Below, in pieces: positions 19,348-27,325 of a DNA stretch of 39,470 nucleotides. Made by a program: the position numbers and the translations under genes. The DNA is taken from the NCBI GenBank assembly GCA_001770325.1, contig MEQT01000233.1, forward strand, positions 1 to 39,470, read 5' to 3'. This DNA comes from Betaproteobacteria bacterium RIFCSPLOWO2_02_64_14 (lineage in GTDB: Bacteria; Pseudomonadota; Gammaproteobacteria; Burkholderiales; SG8-41). Below the pieces are notes generated by a model. That model ran no database searches. It was not told where the DNA came from and saw only the letters and a list, made by a program, of their open reading frames with translations. Position 1 is the stretch's first letter; each line of letters starts with the position of its first letter.

Positions 19348-20670
19348 CTAATCCAGGTTGCGCAGGACCTTGTCGATAGTGCCGACGAGTTCGTCGATCT
19401 GCGCGTGGGTGATGATGAGCGGAGGCGAGAGTGCGATGATGTCGCCGGTGACCCGAGTCAACACCCCGCGCTCGAAACACTGCAGGAAGGCCGAGAAGCC
19501 GCGCGCACCCGGCCTGCCAGGCGCCGCTTCGAGTTCGATCGCCGCCATCAGGCCGAAATTACGGATATCGATCACGTTCCGGATGCCCTTGAGTGCGTGC
19601 AACGCATTCTCGAAATAGGGAGCGGCCTCGCGCGCCCGGTCAAACAATTTCTCTTCGTGATACAGGGCAAGTGTTGCTTCCGCAGCGGCAGCAGCCAGCG
19701 GATGTCCGGAGTAGGTGTAACCGTGAAAGAGTTCGACCATCCCCGGTGGCGCGTTGTTCACAACGGTGTCGTAAATCTCGCGGCGCACGATCACACCGCC
19801 CATGGGCACGGTCGCGCTGGTGACGCCTTTTGCGAATGTGATCATGTCCGGGACCACGCCAAAGGTTTCTGCCGCGAATGCACGTCCGGTGCGGCCAAAG
19901 CCGGTGATCACTTCATCGAAGATCAGAAGCAGGCCGTGCCGGTCGCAGATGGCGCGCAGCTTCTCGAGATAACCCTTGGGCGGCACCAGGACCCCGGTGG
20001 AACCGGCCACCGCCTCGACGATCACGGCCGCGATGTTGGAGGCGTCGTGCAGCGCGACGATGCGCGTTTCCAGATCCTCGGCAAGATGTGCTCCCCATGC
20101 GGGCTGGCCGCGGCTGAAGGCGTTGTGGTCGATATTGTGCGTATGCGGAAGATGGTCCACGCGCCCCAGCATGTTGCCGAACGCTTTGCGGTTGGCCGGA
20201 ATGCCGCCGACCGACATGCCGCCGAAACCCACGCCGTGATAGCCTCTTTCCCGCCCGATCAGCACGTTGCGGTGTCCTTCGCCGCGCGCCCGCTGGTAAG
20301 CGAGTGCGATCTTGAGCGCGGTGTCAACGGCTTCGGAGCCCGAATTCACGAAGAACACGTGTTCGAGGCCCTCGGGCGCAAGCGCCGCGACCAGACCCGC
20401 GGCGCGGAATTCACCCGGATGGCCCATCTGAAACAGCGGCGAATAGTCGAGCGTTTCAGCCTGCCGTTTAATCGCCTCCACGATGGGCGTACGGCAGTGC
20501 CCGTCGTTGACGCACCAGAGACCCGCGGTGCCGTCGAGAATCTTGCGGCCGTCTTCGGCCGTATAGTGCATGTCCTTGGCAGAGACCAGGAGGCGCGGCG
20601 CGCCCTTGAACTGCCGGTTAGCGGTGAAAGGCATCCAGAGGGCATTGAGATCGTAGTCTCGCGGTTTCAT
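19348..20670 (-). CDS. Omega-amino acid:pyruvate aminotransferase (beta-alanine type)
   Basis: A class III PLP aminotransferase moving an amino group from beta-alanine or another omega-amine to pyruvate, giving malonate semialdehyde and L-alanine. From the ATG at 20670 ([20 protein letters not shown]) the product is 440 residues. Seen: [25 protein letters not shown] for phosphate binding, [18 protein letters not shown], the Asp of [13 protein letters not shown], and the Schiff-base Lys281 in TFAKGVTS. The [10 protein letters not shown] opening is typical of the omega-APT subgroup. An upstream in-frame start at 20706 is less likely, because a CGGAG site lies properly before 20670. The gene is divergent from ald, and the two products form a coherent pair: Ald recycles the alanine made here. 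Confidence 0.9.
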   Translation of the reverse strand: MKPRDYDLNALWMPFTANRQFKGAPRLLVSAKDMHYTAEDGRKILDGTAGLWCVNDGHCRTPIVEAIKRQAETLDYSPLFQMGHPGEFRAAGLVAALAPEGLEHVFFVNSGSEAVDTALKIALAYQRARGEGHRNVLIGRERGYHGVGFGGMSVGGIPANRKAFGNMLGRVDHLPHTHNIDHNAFSRGQPAWGAHLAEDLETRIVALHDASNIAAVIVEAVAGSTGVLVPPKGYLEKLRAICDRHGLLLIFDEVITGFGRTGRAFAAETFGVVPDMITFAKGVTSATVPMGGVIVRREIYDTVVNNAPPGMVELFHGYTYSGHPLAAAAAEATLALYHEEKLFDRAREAAPYFENALHALKGIRNVIDIRNFGLMAAIELEAAPGRPGARGFSAFLQCFERGVLTRVTGDIIALSPPLIITHAQIDELVGTIDKVLRNLD

Positions 20671-20689
20671 GGGTTCGGGCTCCGTGGAT

Positions 20690-20717
20690 TTGAAGGCGTA
20701 GCGCAAAACGTGATAAT
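20690..20717 (+). promoter_or_regulatory. Candidate sigma70 promoter for ald
   Basis: TTGAAG (20690-20695) and GATAAT (20712-20717; five of six bases match consensus) are 16 bases apart in the 105-base space between the divergent aminotransferase and ald genes. A start near 20724 would leave a leader of about 50 bases. Confidence 0.45.
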
Positions 20718-20775
20718 GGGTGGTATTTTATCGGCTCCCGGCCGCGGCCGGAGACTCGGATTCTGGAGCAACGCA

Positions 20776-21894
20776 ATGTTGATCGGTGTACCCAGGGAAA
20801 TCAAGATTCACGAGTATCGCGTAGGGCTGGTGCCTGCCAACGTCCGTGAGCTCACGGCGCACGGGCATCAGGTGATCGTGGAGGCCGGTGCCGGGAGCGG
20901 CATCGGCGCTGTGGACGAGCAGTACGCGGCCGCCGGGGCTGCCATTGTGAGCTCCGCGCACGAGGTGTTTGACACCGCGGAGTTGATCGTCAAGGTGAAG
21001 GAGCCTCTGCCGGCGGAGCGCGCGCGGCTCAAGCCCGGCAAAGTGCTCTTCACTTATTTTCACCTTGCTCCGGATCACGAACAGACGCGTGATCTCGTGG
21101 CAAGCGGCGCGACCTGCATCGCGTACGAAACCGTAACTTCATCCGCTGGCACACTGCCGCTGCTTGCGCCGATGTCGGAAGTGGCGGGGCGCATGTCGAT
21201 CCAGGTTGGCGCGCACTATCTGGAAAAGGGAAACGGCGGATTCGGCGTGCTGCTGGGCGGCGTGCCCGGCGTCGATCCGGCCAAGGTGGTGGTGCTCGGC
21301 GGAGGTGTCGTGGGTACCCACGCGATTCACATTGCGATCGGCATGGATGCAGAGGTGTGGGTGCTGGACAGAAACCCGGAGGTGCTGCGCCGTCTCTGGG
21401 AACACTACGGCAGGCCGCTCAACACCGTATTTTCAACACGCGACGCAATCGAGCGGCACGTAGCGACTGCTGACCTGGTGATCGGCGGTGTGCTGGTCGC
21501 AGGGGCGGCAGCACCCAAGCTGGTGTCCGCGGGACTGGTGCGACAAATGCGCACAGGGTCGGTGGTTGTCGATGTCGCAATCGACCAGGGCGGCTGCTTC
21601 GAGACTTCACGCCCCACGACCCACCAGGAACCGACCTACACGATAGACGGTGTGATCCACTATTGTGTCACCAACATGCCTGGCGCCGTACCGCGTACCT
21701 CCGCCTTCGCGCTCAATAACTCGACCCTGCCGTTTGTGCTCGCGCTTGCCGACAAGGGCTGGAAGCGTGCGTTGCGCGAGGACCCCCATCTGCGCAACGG
21801 CCTGAACATCCATCGGGGAAAGGTGACGTGCGCGCCGGTTGCCCAGGCGCATGGGTACGCGCAAGTCGACGCGCTCACGGCCCTTGACGCGTGA
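20776..21894 (+). CDS. ald: Alanine dehydrogenase
   Basis: NAD-dependent oxidative deamination of L-alanine to pyruvate and ammonia (reversible). From the ATG at 20776 (MLIGVPREIKIHEYRVGLVP) the product is 372 residues, the normal length. A GGAG ribosome-binding site lies seven bases before it. Seen: the substrate-site Arg in the RVGLVP region, VKVKEPLPAE with the conserved Lys, the catalytic His in FTYFHLAPD, the Rossmann motif VVLGGGVVGTHAIHIAIGMDAEVWVLD, and the signature DVAIDQGGCFETSRPTTHQEPTY. The frame stays open far upstream (from 19345), but that part is antisense to the aminotransferase and is not coding. It regenerates the pyruvate used by the divergent aminotransferase. Confidence 0.97.
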   Translation: MLIGVPREIKIHEYRVGLVPANVRELTAHGHQVIVEAGAGSGIGAVDEQYAAAGAAIVSSAHEVFDTAELIVKVKEPLPAERARLKPGKVLFTYFHLAPDHEQTRDLVASGATCIAYETVTSSAGTLPLLAPMSEVAGRMSIQVGAHYLEKGNGGFGVLLGGVPGVDPAKVVVLGGGVVGTHAIHIAIGMDAEVWVLDRNPEVLRRLWEHYGRPLNTVFSTRDAIERHVATADLVIGGVLVAGAAAPKLVSAGLVRQMRTGSVVVDVAIDQGGCFETSRPTTHQEPTYTIDGVIHYCVTNMPGAVPRTSAFALNNSTLPFVLALADKGWKRALREDPHLRNGLNIHRGKVTCAPVAQAHGYAQVDALTALDA

Positions 21895-21943
21895 AGAGCA
21901 GCCGGAGTCACGGGCATCGCAGCCGCTGCATCGCGGAGGTTGC

Positions 21944-21967
21944 GTTTGCCCGCCCCAGCAGGCAAAC
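21944..21967 (+). terminator. Possible terminator after ald
   Basis: GTTTGCC (21944-21950) and GGCAAAC (21961-21967) form a seven-base stem with a ten-base loop, followed by TTTC, about 50 bases after the ald stop. Short stem and short T-run make it a weak candidate. Confidence 0.35.
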
Positions 21968-22055
21968 TTTCACGTTCGCGAACCCTCACTTGTTTGCACG
22001 CCCCCTGCTACGGCTCATCCCCCTCCAATCAACATCGAAATGAAAGGCGCAAAGA

Positions 22056-23579
22056 ATGAACAAGCCTGCTGATGCCCGCGTGAGCGTGGAGAAAATTCCG
22101 CTCTGGATCGACGGCAAGCACCTCACCCCCAATGTCGCGCGCTGGGGCGAAGTGACCAATCCGGCGACCGGCGCGATCATACGCCGCGTCCCGTTCTGTG
22201 CCGCGGGAGAGATCGATGCTGCCGTCAGGGCGGCACAGAACGCGCTGCCGGGCTGGGCGGCGACATCGCCGTTGCGCCGTTCGCGGGTGATGCAGAAGTT
22301 CATGGAACTCATGCAGAGGAACCAGCAGGCGCTTGCAAGGCTGGTGACGGAAGAGAACGGCAAGACACTCACCGACGCGGTGGGCTCGGTTCAGCGGGGG
22401 TTGGAGGTGGCCGAATTCGCCTGCGGGATCCCTCAACTCCTGAAGGGCGAATACTCGGAAAACGTCGGGCCGGCCGTGGACTCGTTCAGCATCCGCCAGC
22501 CGGTCGGGGTATGCGCCGGCATTACCCCCTTCAACTTCCCCGTGATGGTTCCGATGTGGATGGCGCCGATGGCGATCGCCTGCGGCAATACGTTCATTCT
22601 CAAGCCATCGGAAAAGGACCCGTCGCCATCGGTGATGATCGCGGAACTGCTGAAGGAAGCGGGGCTGCCCGACGGCGTCTTCAACGTGGTCCAGGGGGAC
22701 AAGGAATCGGTTGACGCCATCCTCTCCCACCCGGGCATCAGCGCCGTGTCGTTCGTCGGTTCGACGCCGATCGCCAAGTACATCTACGAGCAATCGGCGC
22801 GCCACGGCAAGCGCGTACAGGCCCTCGGCGGCGCCAAGAACCACGCGGTGGTGCTGCCTGACGCCGAACTTGATTTCACCGCGGACGCCATCATCGGCGC
22901 GGCGTACGGCGCCGCCGGCGAGCGCTGCATGGCGATCTCGGCGGTGGTTGCCGTTGGCGGCATAGGCGACGCTATCGTCGGCAAGATCAAGGAGCGCGCG
23001 CAGAAGATCATGGTCGGCCCCGGCGACAAGGAAGGCATAGACATGGGGCCGCTCGTTACCGCGGCCCACCGCGACAAGGTGGCAAGCTACATCGACGCGG
23101 GCGTCAGGGAGGGCGCGCGGCTGGTGGTCGACGGCCGCAACGTCAACATTCCCGGCTATGAGCGCGGCTTCTACCTCGGCACGACGCTGTTCGATCGCGT
23201 GAAACCCGAGATGAGCATTTATCGCGACGAGATTTTCGGTCCCGTCCTGTCCGTGCTGCGCGCCGATACCGTCGATGAAGCGATCAAGGTGGTCAATGCC
23301 AACCCCTACGGCAATGGCACCGCCGTCTTCACGAACTCCGGAGGTGCGGCGCGGCGCTTTTACGAAGAGGTGAACGTCGGCATGGTCGGAGTGAATGTTC
23401 CGATACCCGTGCCGATGGCCTTCTTCTCCTTCGGCGGCTGGAAGAGTTCGCTCTTCGGCGACCTTCACGTGCATGGCGCGGAAGGCGTGCGGTTTTACAC
23501 TCGCACCAAGCAGGTCACGGCGCGCTGGCCGCGCCAGGACACGCCCGCCCCCGGCTTCAACATCCCGACCCTAGGCTAG
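22056..23579 (+). CDS. mmsA: CoA-acylating (methyl)malonate-semialdehyde dehydrogenase
   Basis: Oxidises malonate semialdehyde to acetyl-CoA (or methylmalonate semialdehyde to propionyl-CoA) with CoA and NAD, releasing CO2. The product is 507 residues of the aldehyde dehydrogenase superfamily. MmsA-type features: PLWIDGKH near the start, GVCAGITPFNFPVMVPMWMAP, ILKPSEKDPSPS, FVGSTPIAKYIYE, GAKNHAVVLPDA, the nucleophile Cys291 in GAAGERCMAIS, and GVNVPIPVPMAFFSFGGWK. The usual ALDH general-base Glu is replaced by Asn (GGAKNH), as in CoA-dependent members. The ATG at 22056 follows an AAAGG site. With the aminotransferase and ald it completes conversion of beta-alanine to acetyl-CoA. Confidence 0.95.
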   Translation: MNKPADARVSVEKIPLWIDGKHLTPNVARWGEVTNPATGAIIRRVPFCAAGEIDAAVRAAQNALPGWAATSPLRRSRVMQKFMELMQRNQQALARLVTEENGKTLTDAVGSVQRGLEVAEFACGIPQLLKGEYSENVGPAVDSFSIRQPVGVCAGITPFNFPVMVPMWMAPMAIACGNTFILKPSEKDPSPSVMIAELLKEAGLPDGVFNVVQGDKESVDAILSHPGISAVSFVGSTPIAKYIYEQSARHGKRVQALGGAKNHAVVLPDAELDFTADAIIGAAYGAAGERCMAISAVVAVGGIGDAIVGKIKERAQKIMVGPGDKEGIDMGPLVTAAHRDKVASYIDAGVREGARLVVDGRNVNIPGYERGFYLGTTLFDRVKPEMSIYRDEIFGPVLSVLRADTVDEAIKVVNANPYGNGTAVFTNSGGAARRFYEEVNVGMVGVNVPIPVPMAFFSFGGWKSSLFGDLHVHGAEGVRFYTRTKQVTARWPRQDTPAPGFNIPTLG

Positions 23580-23630
23580 GAGGGCAGTGCTTCGCGACGC
23601 CTCACGGGGGAGGCGAGAAGGTGCGATGGC

Positions 23631-24107
23631 TCAAAGGCGTAGTGGCAGCCTGACGCCATTTTCATCGTCGTGAAACAGGAACGCCCTCGCTCCCGCCCTG
23701 GGCAATGGAAAGAAGAAGCTTCCGCCCTGCGTTGAGCCGACCTGGTAGCGGCTTCCCAACGCTGCGCCCGAGACGTGCGTGTGGTCGTAGCGGTGGCCGA
23801 ACTCATCGGTCAGGTACATTCTTGGATTGGATTCGTCCGTAATCTGGAATACCGCCTCAAGGCTACCGTGCAGCTTCACGAGTTCCCACGACACCCGCAC
23901 CTCCGTCGCGTCACCCCGTACTTCGACATAATGCGCGCACCAGTTGACTTCGGCCCTGAATTCCTTCGTCGCGTGCACGTACTGCGTGCAAGCCGTCTGG
24001 GGATAGCGGTTGAATGCGGGCACCGTGGTGCAGGCGACGATAACGAAGCTCGTTGCCACCGCACTTGCCGCCAAACGAACCGTAACAGGCTGGCTTCTCC
24101 GGATCAT
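23631..24107 (-). CDS. Predicted outer-membrane/periplasmic lipoprotein, unknown function
   Basis: The product is 158 residues from the ATG at 24107 (a TTG two codons upstream at 24113 is possible). The N terminus MIRRSQPVTVRLAASAVATS leads to a lipobox-like FVIVAC with the acylated Cys at position 26. The mature part has two further Cys (TACTQYV and NWCAHYV, perhaps a disulfide) and a beta-rich body (YVEVRGDATEVRVSW, DEFGHRYDHTHVSGAALGSRY). I do not recognise the family. It is divergent from the M20 gene and converges with mmsA. Confidence 0.7.
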   Translation of the reverse strand: MIRRSQPVTVRLAASAVATSFVIVACTTVPAFNRYPQTACTQYVHATKEFRAEVNWCAHYVEVRGDATEVRVSWELVKLHGSLEAVFQITDESNPRMYLTDEFGHRYDHTHVSGAALGSRYQVGSTQGGSFFFPLPRAGARAFLFHDDENGVRLPLRL

Positions 24108-24158
24108 GGGCAATCGATGGTTATTCGCGCAAACCGCGCGCAGCTATTGGCAGGCAAA

Positions 24159-24187
24159 ATACTAGACGGATTTGCCCGACGGGACAA
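24159..24187 (-). promoter_or_regulatory. Candidate promoter for the lipoprotein gene
   Basis: On the minus strand TTGTCC (24187-24182) and TAGTAT (24164-24159) are separated by 17 bases, each matching consensus at four of six positions, upstream of the lipoprotein start. Confidence 0.35.
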
Positions 24188-24224
24188 CCCCGCGCCCGCG
24201 AGACCGGTGCAACGCGGGCATGGG

Positions 24225-24253
24225 TTGTATGTATGGTCGGGGCTGGCTATGAT
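24225..24253 (+). promoter_or_regulatory. Candidate promoter for the M20-CE4-ABC operon
   Basis: TTGTAT (24225-24230) and TATGAT (24248-24253, five of six matches) are 17 bases apart, about 27 bases before the M20 ATG. It is the only promoter-like site seen before the four-gene run. Confidence 0.45.
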
Positions 24254-24280
24254 GCACTGCGGTCAGAGGGAGCAGGGCGA

Positions 24281-25687
24281 ATGAGCAGGGAAACGGCGGT
24301 TTCGCGCGCGACGAAACACTTTGATGACGGCACGTTTGTCGGTGACCTTGCGCGCCGGGTCGCGATCCGGAGCGAGAGCCAGAATCCCGAGAGCCGGCCG
24401 CATCTGAGGCAATACCTCGAGTCGGAAATCGGGCCCGCTTTCGAGCGCATCGGCTACCGGGTCGACGTAATCGAGAATCCCGAGCCGCGGGGAGGGCCGT
24501 TGTTGCTGGCCGAACGCATCGAGGATCCCGGATTGCCCACGGTTCTGAGCTATGGGCACGGGGATGTCATCCGCGGACTTGATGCGCAGTGGCGCAACGG
24601 CCTCGCCCCGTGGATCGTCAGGCAGGAAGGTGACCGCCTTTACGGCAGGGGCACCGCCGACAACAAGGGACAGCATTCGGTCAACATGGCGGCGCTCGCG
24701 ACGGTAATCGCAGAGCGCGGCAGGCTTGGCTTCAATTCCAAGTTTCTCATCGAGACCGGCGAGGAGATGGGCTCTCCGGGCCTGCAGCGGTTCTGCGAGG
24801 AGAACAAGGTGCGGCTGGCGGCGGATGTATTCGTCGCTTCCGACGGGCCGCGCTTGTCGGCCGACCGGCCCACCCTTTACCTCGGCTCGCGCGGCGGGCT
24901 CAATTTCACGCTGACTGTGGAACTGCGGGAAGGCAGCCACCACTCGGGCAATTGGGGCGGACTGCTCGCGAATCCCGGAGTCATCCTGGCGCACGCGCTG
25001 GCCTCGATCATCTCGCGCGACGGCAGGGTGCTGGTGCGCGATTTGCTGCCCAGGGACATTCCTGCGTCTGTCCGAAAAGCACTGGCCGATTGCGAACCGA
25101 AAGGGGACGAAAGCGGCCCATCCATCGATGGCTGGTGGGGCGAGCCGGGTCTGACCGCGGCCGAAAAGGTTTTCGCGTGGAACACGTTTGAGATTCTGGC
25201 GATGCATACCGGGAATCCCGAAAACCCGGTCAACGCAATCCCGGGCCGTGCAGTGGCTCATTGCCAGATTCGTTTCACCGTCGATACCGATCCTGCGACG
25301 TTTCTCGATACCCTGCAGGGACATCTCGACACCGCCGGATTCGAAATGGTCAAGGTGGCGCAATCGCGCGAGGATTTCTTCAGAGCGACACGCCTTGACC
25401 CTGACAATGAGTGGGTGACATGGGCGGTGGCGTCGATCCAGAAGACGACGGGCGTGAAGCCCGCCGTGCTGCCAAACATCGGCGGATCGCTGCCTAATGA
25501 CTGCTTCGCCGAGGTCCTGGGGCTGCCTACGCTGTGGATACCGCATTCGTATCCCGGTTGCATGCAGCATGCGCCTAACGAGCATGCCCTCGCGCCGGTT
25601 CTGCGGGAGGGCTTACAGGTGATGACGGGCGTGTTCTGGGATCTCGGGGAGGAGCCCTTGCCCGCGCGCAGCGCGTCTGCACGATAG
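24281..25687 (+). CDS. M20-family metallopeptidase/amidohydrolase
   Basis: A two-zinc hydrolase of the M20 clan, which cleaves dipeptides, N-acyl or N-carbamoyl amino acids. The product is 468 residues from the ATG at 24281, behind an AGGGAG site. All expected catalytic and metal residues are present: His93 and Asp95 in YGHGDVI, bridging Asp127 in GRGTADNKGQ, general base Glu161 and ligand Glu162 in ETGEEMGS, Asp188 in ASDGPRL, and His435 in NEHALAP. A lid/dimerisation domain interrupts the catalytic domain (about 200-370, with GSHHSGNWGG). The substrate cannot be named. No signal peptide is seen, so it acts in the cytoplasm. First gene of an apparent operon with a deacetylase and an importer. 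Confidence 0.9.
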   Translation: MSRETAVSRATKHFDDGTFVGDLARRVAIRSESQNPESRPHLRQYLESEIGPAFERIGYRVDVIENPEPRGGPLLLAERIEDPGLPTVLSYGHGDVIRGLDAQWRNGLAPWIVRQEGDRLYGRGTADNKGQHSVNMAALATVIAERGRLGFNSKFLIETGEEMGSPGLQRFCEENKVRLAADVFVASDGPRLSADRPTLYLGSRGGLNFTLTVELREGSHHSGNWGGLLANPGVILAHALASIISRDGRVLVRDLLPRDIPASVRKALADCEPKGDESGPSIDGWWGEPGLTAAEKVFAWNTFEILAMHTGNPENPVNAIPGRAVAHCQIRFTVDTDPATFLDTLQGHLDTAGFEMVKVAQSREDFFRATRLDPDNEWVTWAVASIQKTTGVKPAVLPNIGGSLPNDCFAEVLGLPTLWIPHSYPGCMQHAPNEHALAPVLREGLQVMTGVFWDLGEEPLPARSASAR

Positions 25688-25727
25688 CTGGGCTCCTGGT
25701 GTCTTCACGGTTGGTAACGAGGTTTTG

Positions 25728-26561
25728 ATGGGAAGACATATCGTTTGTCTGACGTTTGATTTCGACGCCATGTCGGGGTTTATTTCGCGCGGCATGACCT
25801 CGCCCTCGCCGATCTCGCGCGGTGAGTTCGGCGCCAACGTCGGAACGCCCCGGATCCTGGCGCTGCTGAAGGAGCATGGGATTCAGGCGAGCTGGTTCAT
25901 CCCGGGCCATACGCTTGCGACGTATCCGGATCAGTGCAGGCGCATATGCGACGCCGGCCACGAGATCGGGCACCATGGCTGGACGCACATGCCGCCATCC
26001 GAGCTTACCCGTGAAAAGGAAGAAGAAGGGCTCATGCGCGCCAACGAGGGGATCAGAGAACTTACCGGTCGCCATGCGCGCGGTTACCGCTCGCCTTCGT
26101 GGGACCTGAGCCCGCACTCGGTGGAACTCCTGGTCAGGCACGGATTCGTCTACGACAGTAGCATGATGGCGGACGATTACATCCCGTATCGGGTGAGACA
26201 GGGGGACGTGATCGAGCTCGAAAAGCCGGCCGTGTTCGGCGACGTGACCCGGCTGATCGAGGCGCCGGTGAGCTGGACGCTCGACGACTTCCCGCACTTC
26301 GAGTTCATTCGCACGCCAACCTGGATCCTGCAGGGACTGATGAACGCTCGCGGCGTGCTGCAGAACTGGATCGACGATTTTCTTTACCTGCGCCACAACC
26401 TCGATTGGGGCATCATCACCTATACCTTTCATCCGTTTGTGATCGGTCGCGGGCACCGCATGATCATCCTGGAAAAACTCATCCGCACGCTGCTGGATCA
26501 CGGCGCCGTGTTCATGAAGCTCGAAGACGCGGTCGCGGAGTACGACAGGCGCACTCCGTGA
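25728..26561 (+). CDS. CE4 polysaccharide-deacetylase-family hydrolase
   Basis: A NodB-homology metal-dependent amidohydrolase that removes acyl groups from N-acylated sugars or related amides. The product is 277 residues from the ATG at 25728, five bases after GAGG. Motif 1 is TFDFDAMSG (Asp11, Asp13); motif 2 HHGWTH (His83, His87); motif 3 GYRSPSWDLSP; the C-terminal catalytic His235 is in TYTFHPFVIG. It lacks a signal peptide, so it is probably cytoplasmic, like HpPgdA-type and PuuE-type members rather than wall deacetylases. It lies 40 bases after the M20 gene and 19 before the ABC ATPase. Co-expression with an importer suggests it acts on an imported small molecule. Confidence 0.88.
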   Translation: MGRHIVCLTFDFDAMSGFISRGMTSPSPISRGEFGANVGTPRILALLKEHGIQASWFIPGHTLATYPDQCRRICDAGHEIGHHGWTHMPPSELTREKEEEGLMRANEGIRELTGRHARGYRSPSWDLSPHSVELLVRHGFVYDSSMMADDYIPYRVRQGDVIELEKPAVFGDVTRLIEAPVSWTLDDFPHFEFIRTPTWILQGLMNARGVLQNWIDDFLYLRHNLDWGIITYTFHPFVIGRGHRMIILEKLIRTLLDHGAVFMKLEDAVAEYDRRTP

Positions 26562-26580
26562 CGGCGTTGAGCCAGTCCAA

Positions 26581-27321
26581 GTGATCCGGCTCGAAGGCGC
26601 CTGCAAGACCTACCGCGGGAGCGTCGCGCTCGCGCCGACGACCCTTACCTTTGCCGCGCGGCAAACCTCGGTGCTGATCGGCCCCAGCGGCTGCGGCAAG
26701 TCCACGCTTCTGCGCTTGATCGTCGGCCTCGTCACCCCGGATGCGGGTGGCGTATGGGTCGGCGGCGAAGAATTGCACAAAGACAACGTCGAGCGCCTGC
26801 GTCACGGCATCGGCTACGTGATCCAGGATGGCGGATTGTTCCCGCACCTTACCGCAGCCGAGAACGTCGCGCTGCTGGCGCGTTACCTCGGGCGTTCCCG
26901 CGCCTGGATCGAGGAACGGGTGTCGCGTCTGGGCGACCTGGTGCGAATTCCGGCCCGTCTGCTCGAGCGCTTCCCGAGGGAACTGTCAGGGGGCCAGCGC
27001 CAGCGCGTGAGTCTTATGCGCGCCCTCATGCTCGACCCGCCCGTTCTGCTCCTTGATGAGCCGCTTGGCGCCCTCGATCCCGTCACGCGCTACGAGCTGC
27101 AGGATGAACTGAAGCGCGTCTTCGCGGAACTGGCGAAGACCGTGGTACTGGTGACACACGACATGAACGAAGCCGCGCACTTTGGCGATCACATCGTGCT
27201 GCTGCGCTCGGGCCGTGTGGTGCAGGCGGGCTCGTTCGGCGAGTTTCTGAGCCATCCTGCGGAGGACTATGTCCGCGATTTCATCCGGGCTCAGCGGGCG
27301 TCCGTACCGGCAGCGAACTGA
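26581..27321 (+). CDS. ABC transporter ATPase, quaternary-amine (OpuCA/ProV) type
   Basis: Energises uptake by the permease encoded next. The product is 246 residues. Walker A GPSGCGKST, Q-loop VIQDGGLFPHLT, signature LSGGQRQRVS, Walker B VLLLDEPLGALD and the H-loop VTHDMNEA are intact. There is no C-terminal CBS-domain pair, so it is the short form without the osmosensing CBS module of OpuAA/ProV. The start is the GTG at 26581 (MIRLEGACKTYRG), 19 bases after the deacetylase stop. Family assignment to the betaine/carnitine/choline group rests on the partner subunit. Confidence 0.92.
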   Translation: MIRLEGACKTYRGSVALAPTTLTFAARQTSVLIGPSGCGKSTLLRLIVGLVTPDAGGVWVGGEELHKDNVERLRHGIGYVIQDGGLFPHLTAAENVALLARYLGRSRAWIEERVSRLGDLVRIPARLLERFPRELSGGQRQRVSLMRALMLDPPVLLLDEPLGALDPVTRYELQDELKRVFAELAKTVVLVTHDMNEAAHFGDHIVLLRSGRVVQAGSFGEFLSHPAEDYVRDFIRAQRASVPAAN

Positions 27322-27325
27322 GGCG

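Noticed and set aside
19345-20775. Long plus-strand open frame that continues in frame into ald (849 codons in total)
   Set aside because: The first 477 codons are antisense to the aminotransferase, arise from its GC-rich codon pattern, and show no protein-like features. The real ald start at 20776 has its own ribosome-binding site and family-typical N terminus.
22029-23474. 481-codon minus-strand frame opposite mmsA
   Set aside because: It is a mirror of a strongly conserved aldehyde dehydrogenase and contains no recognisable domain.
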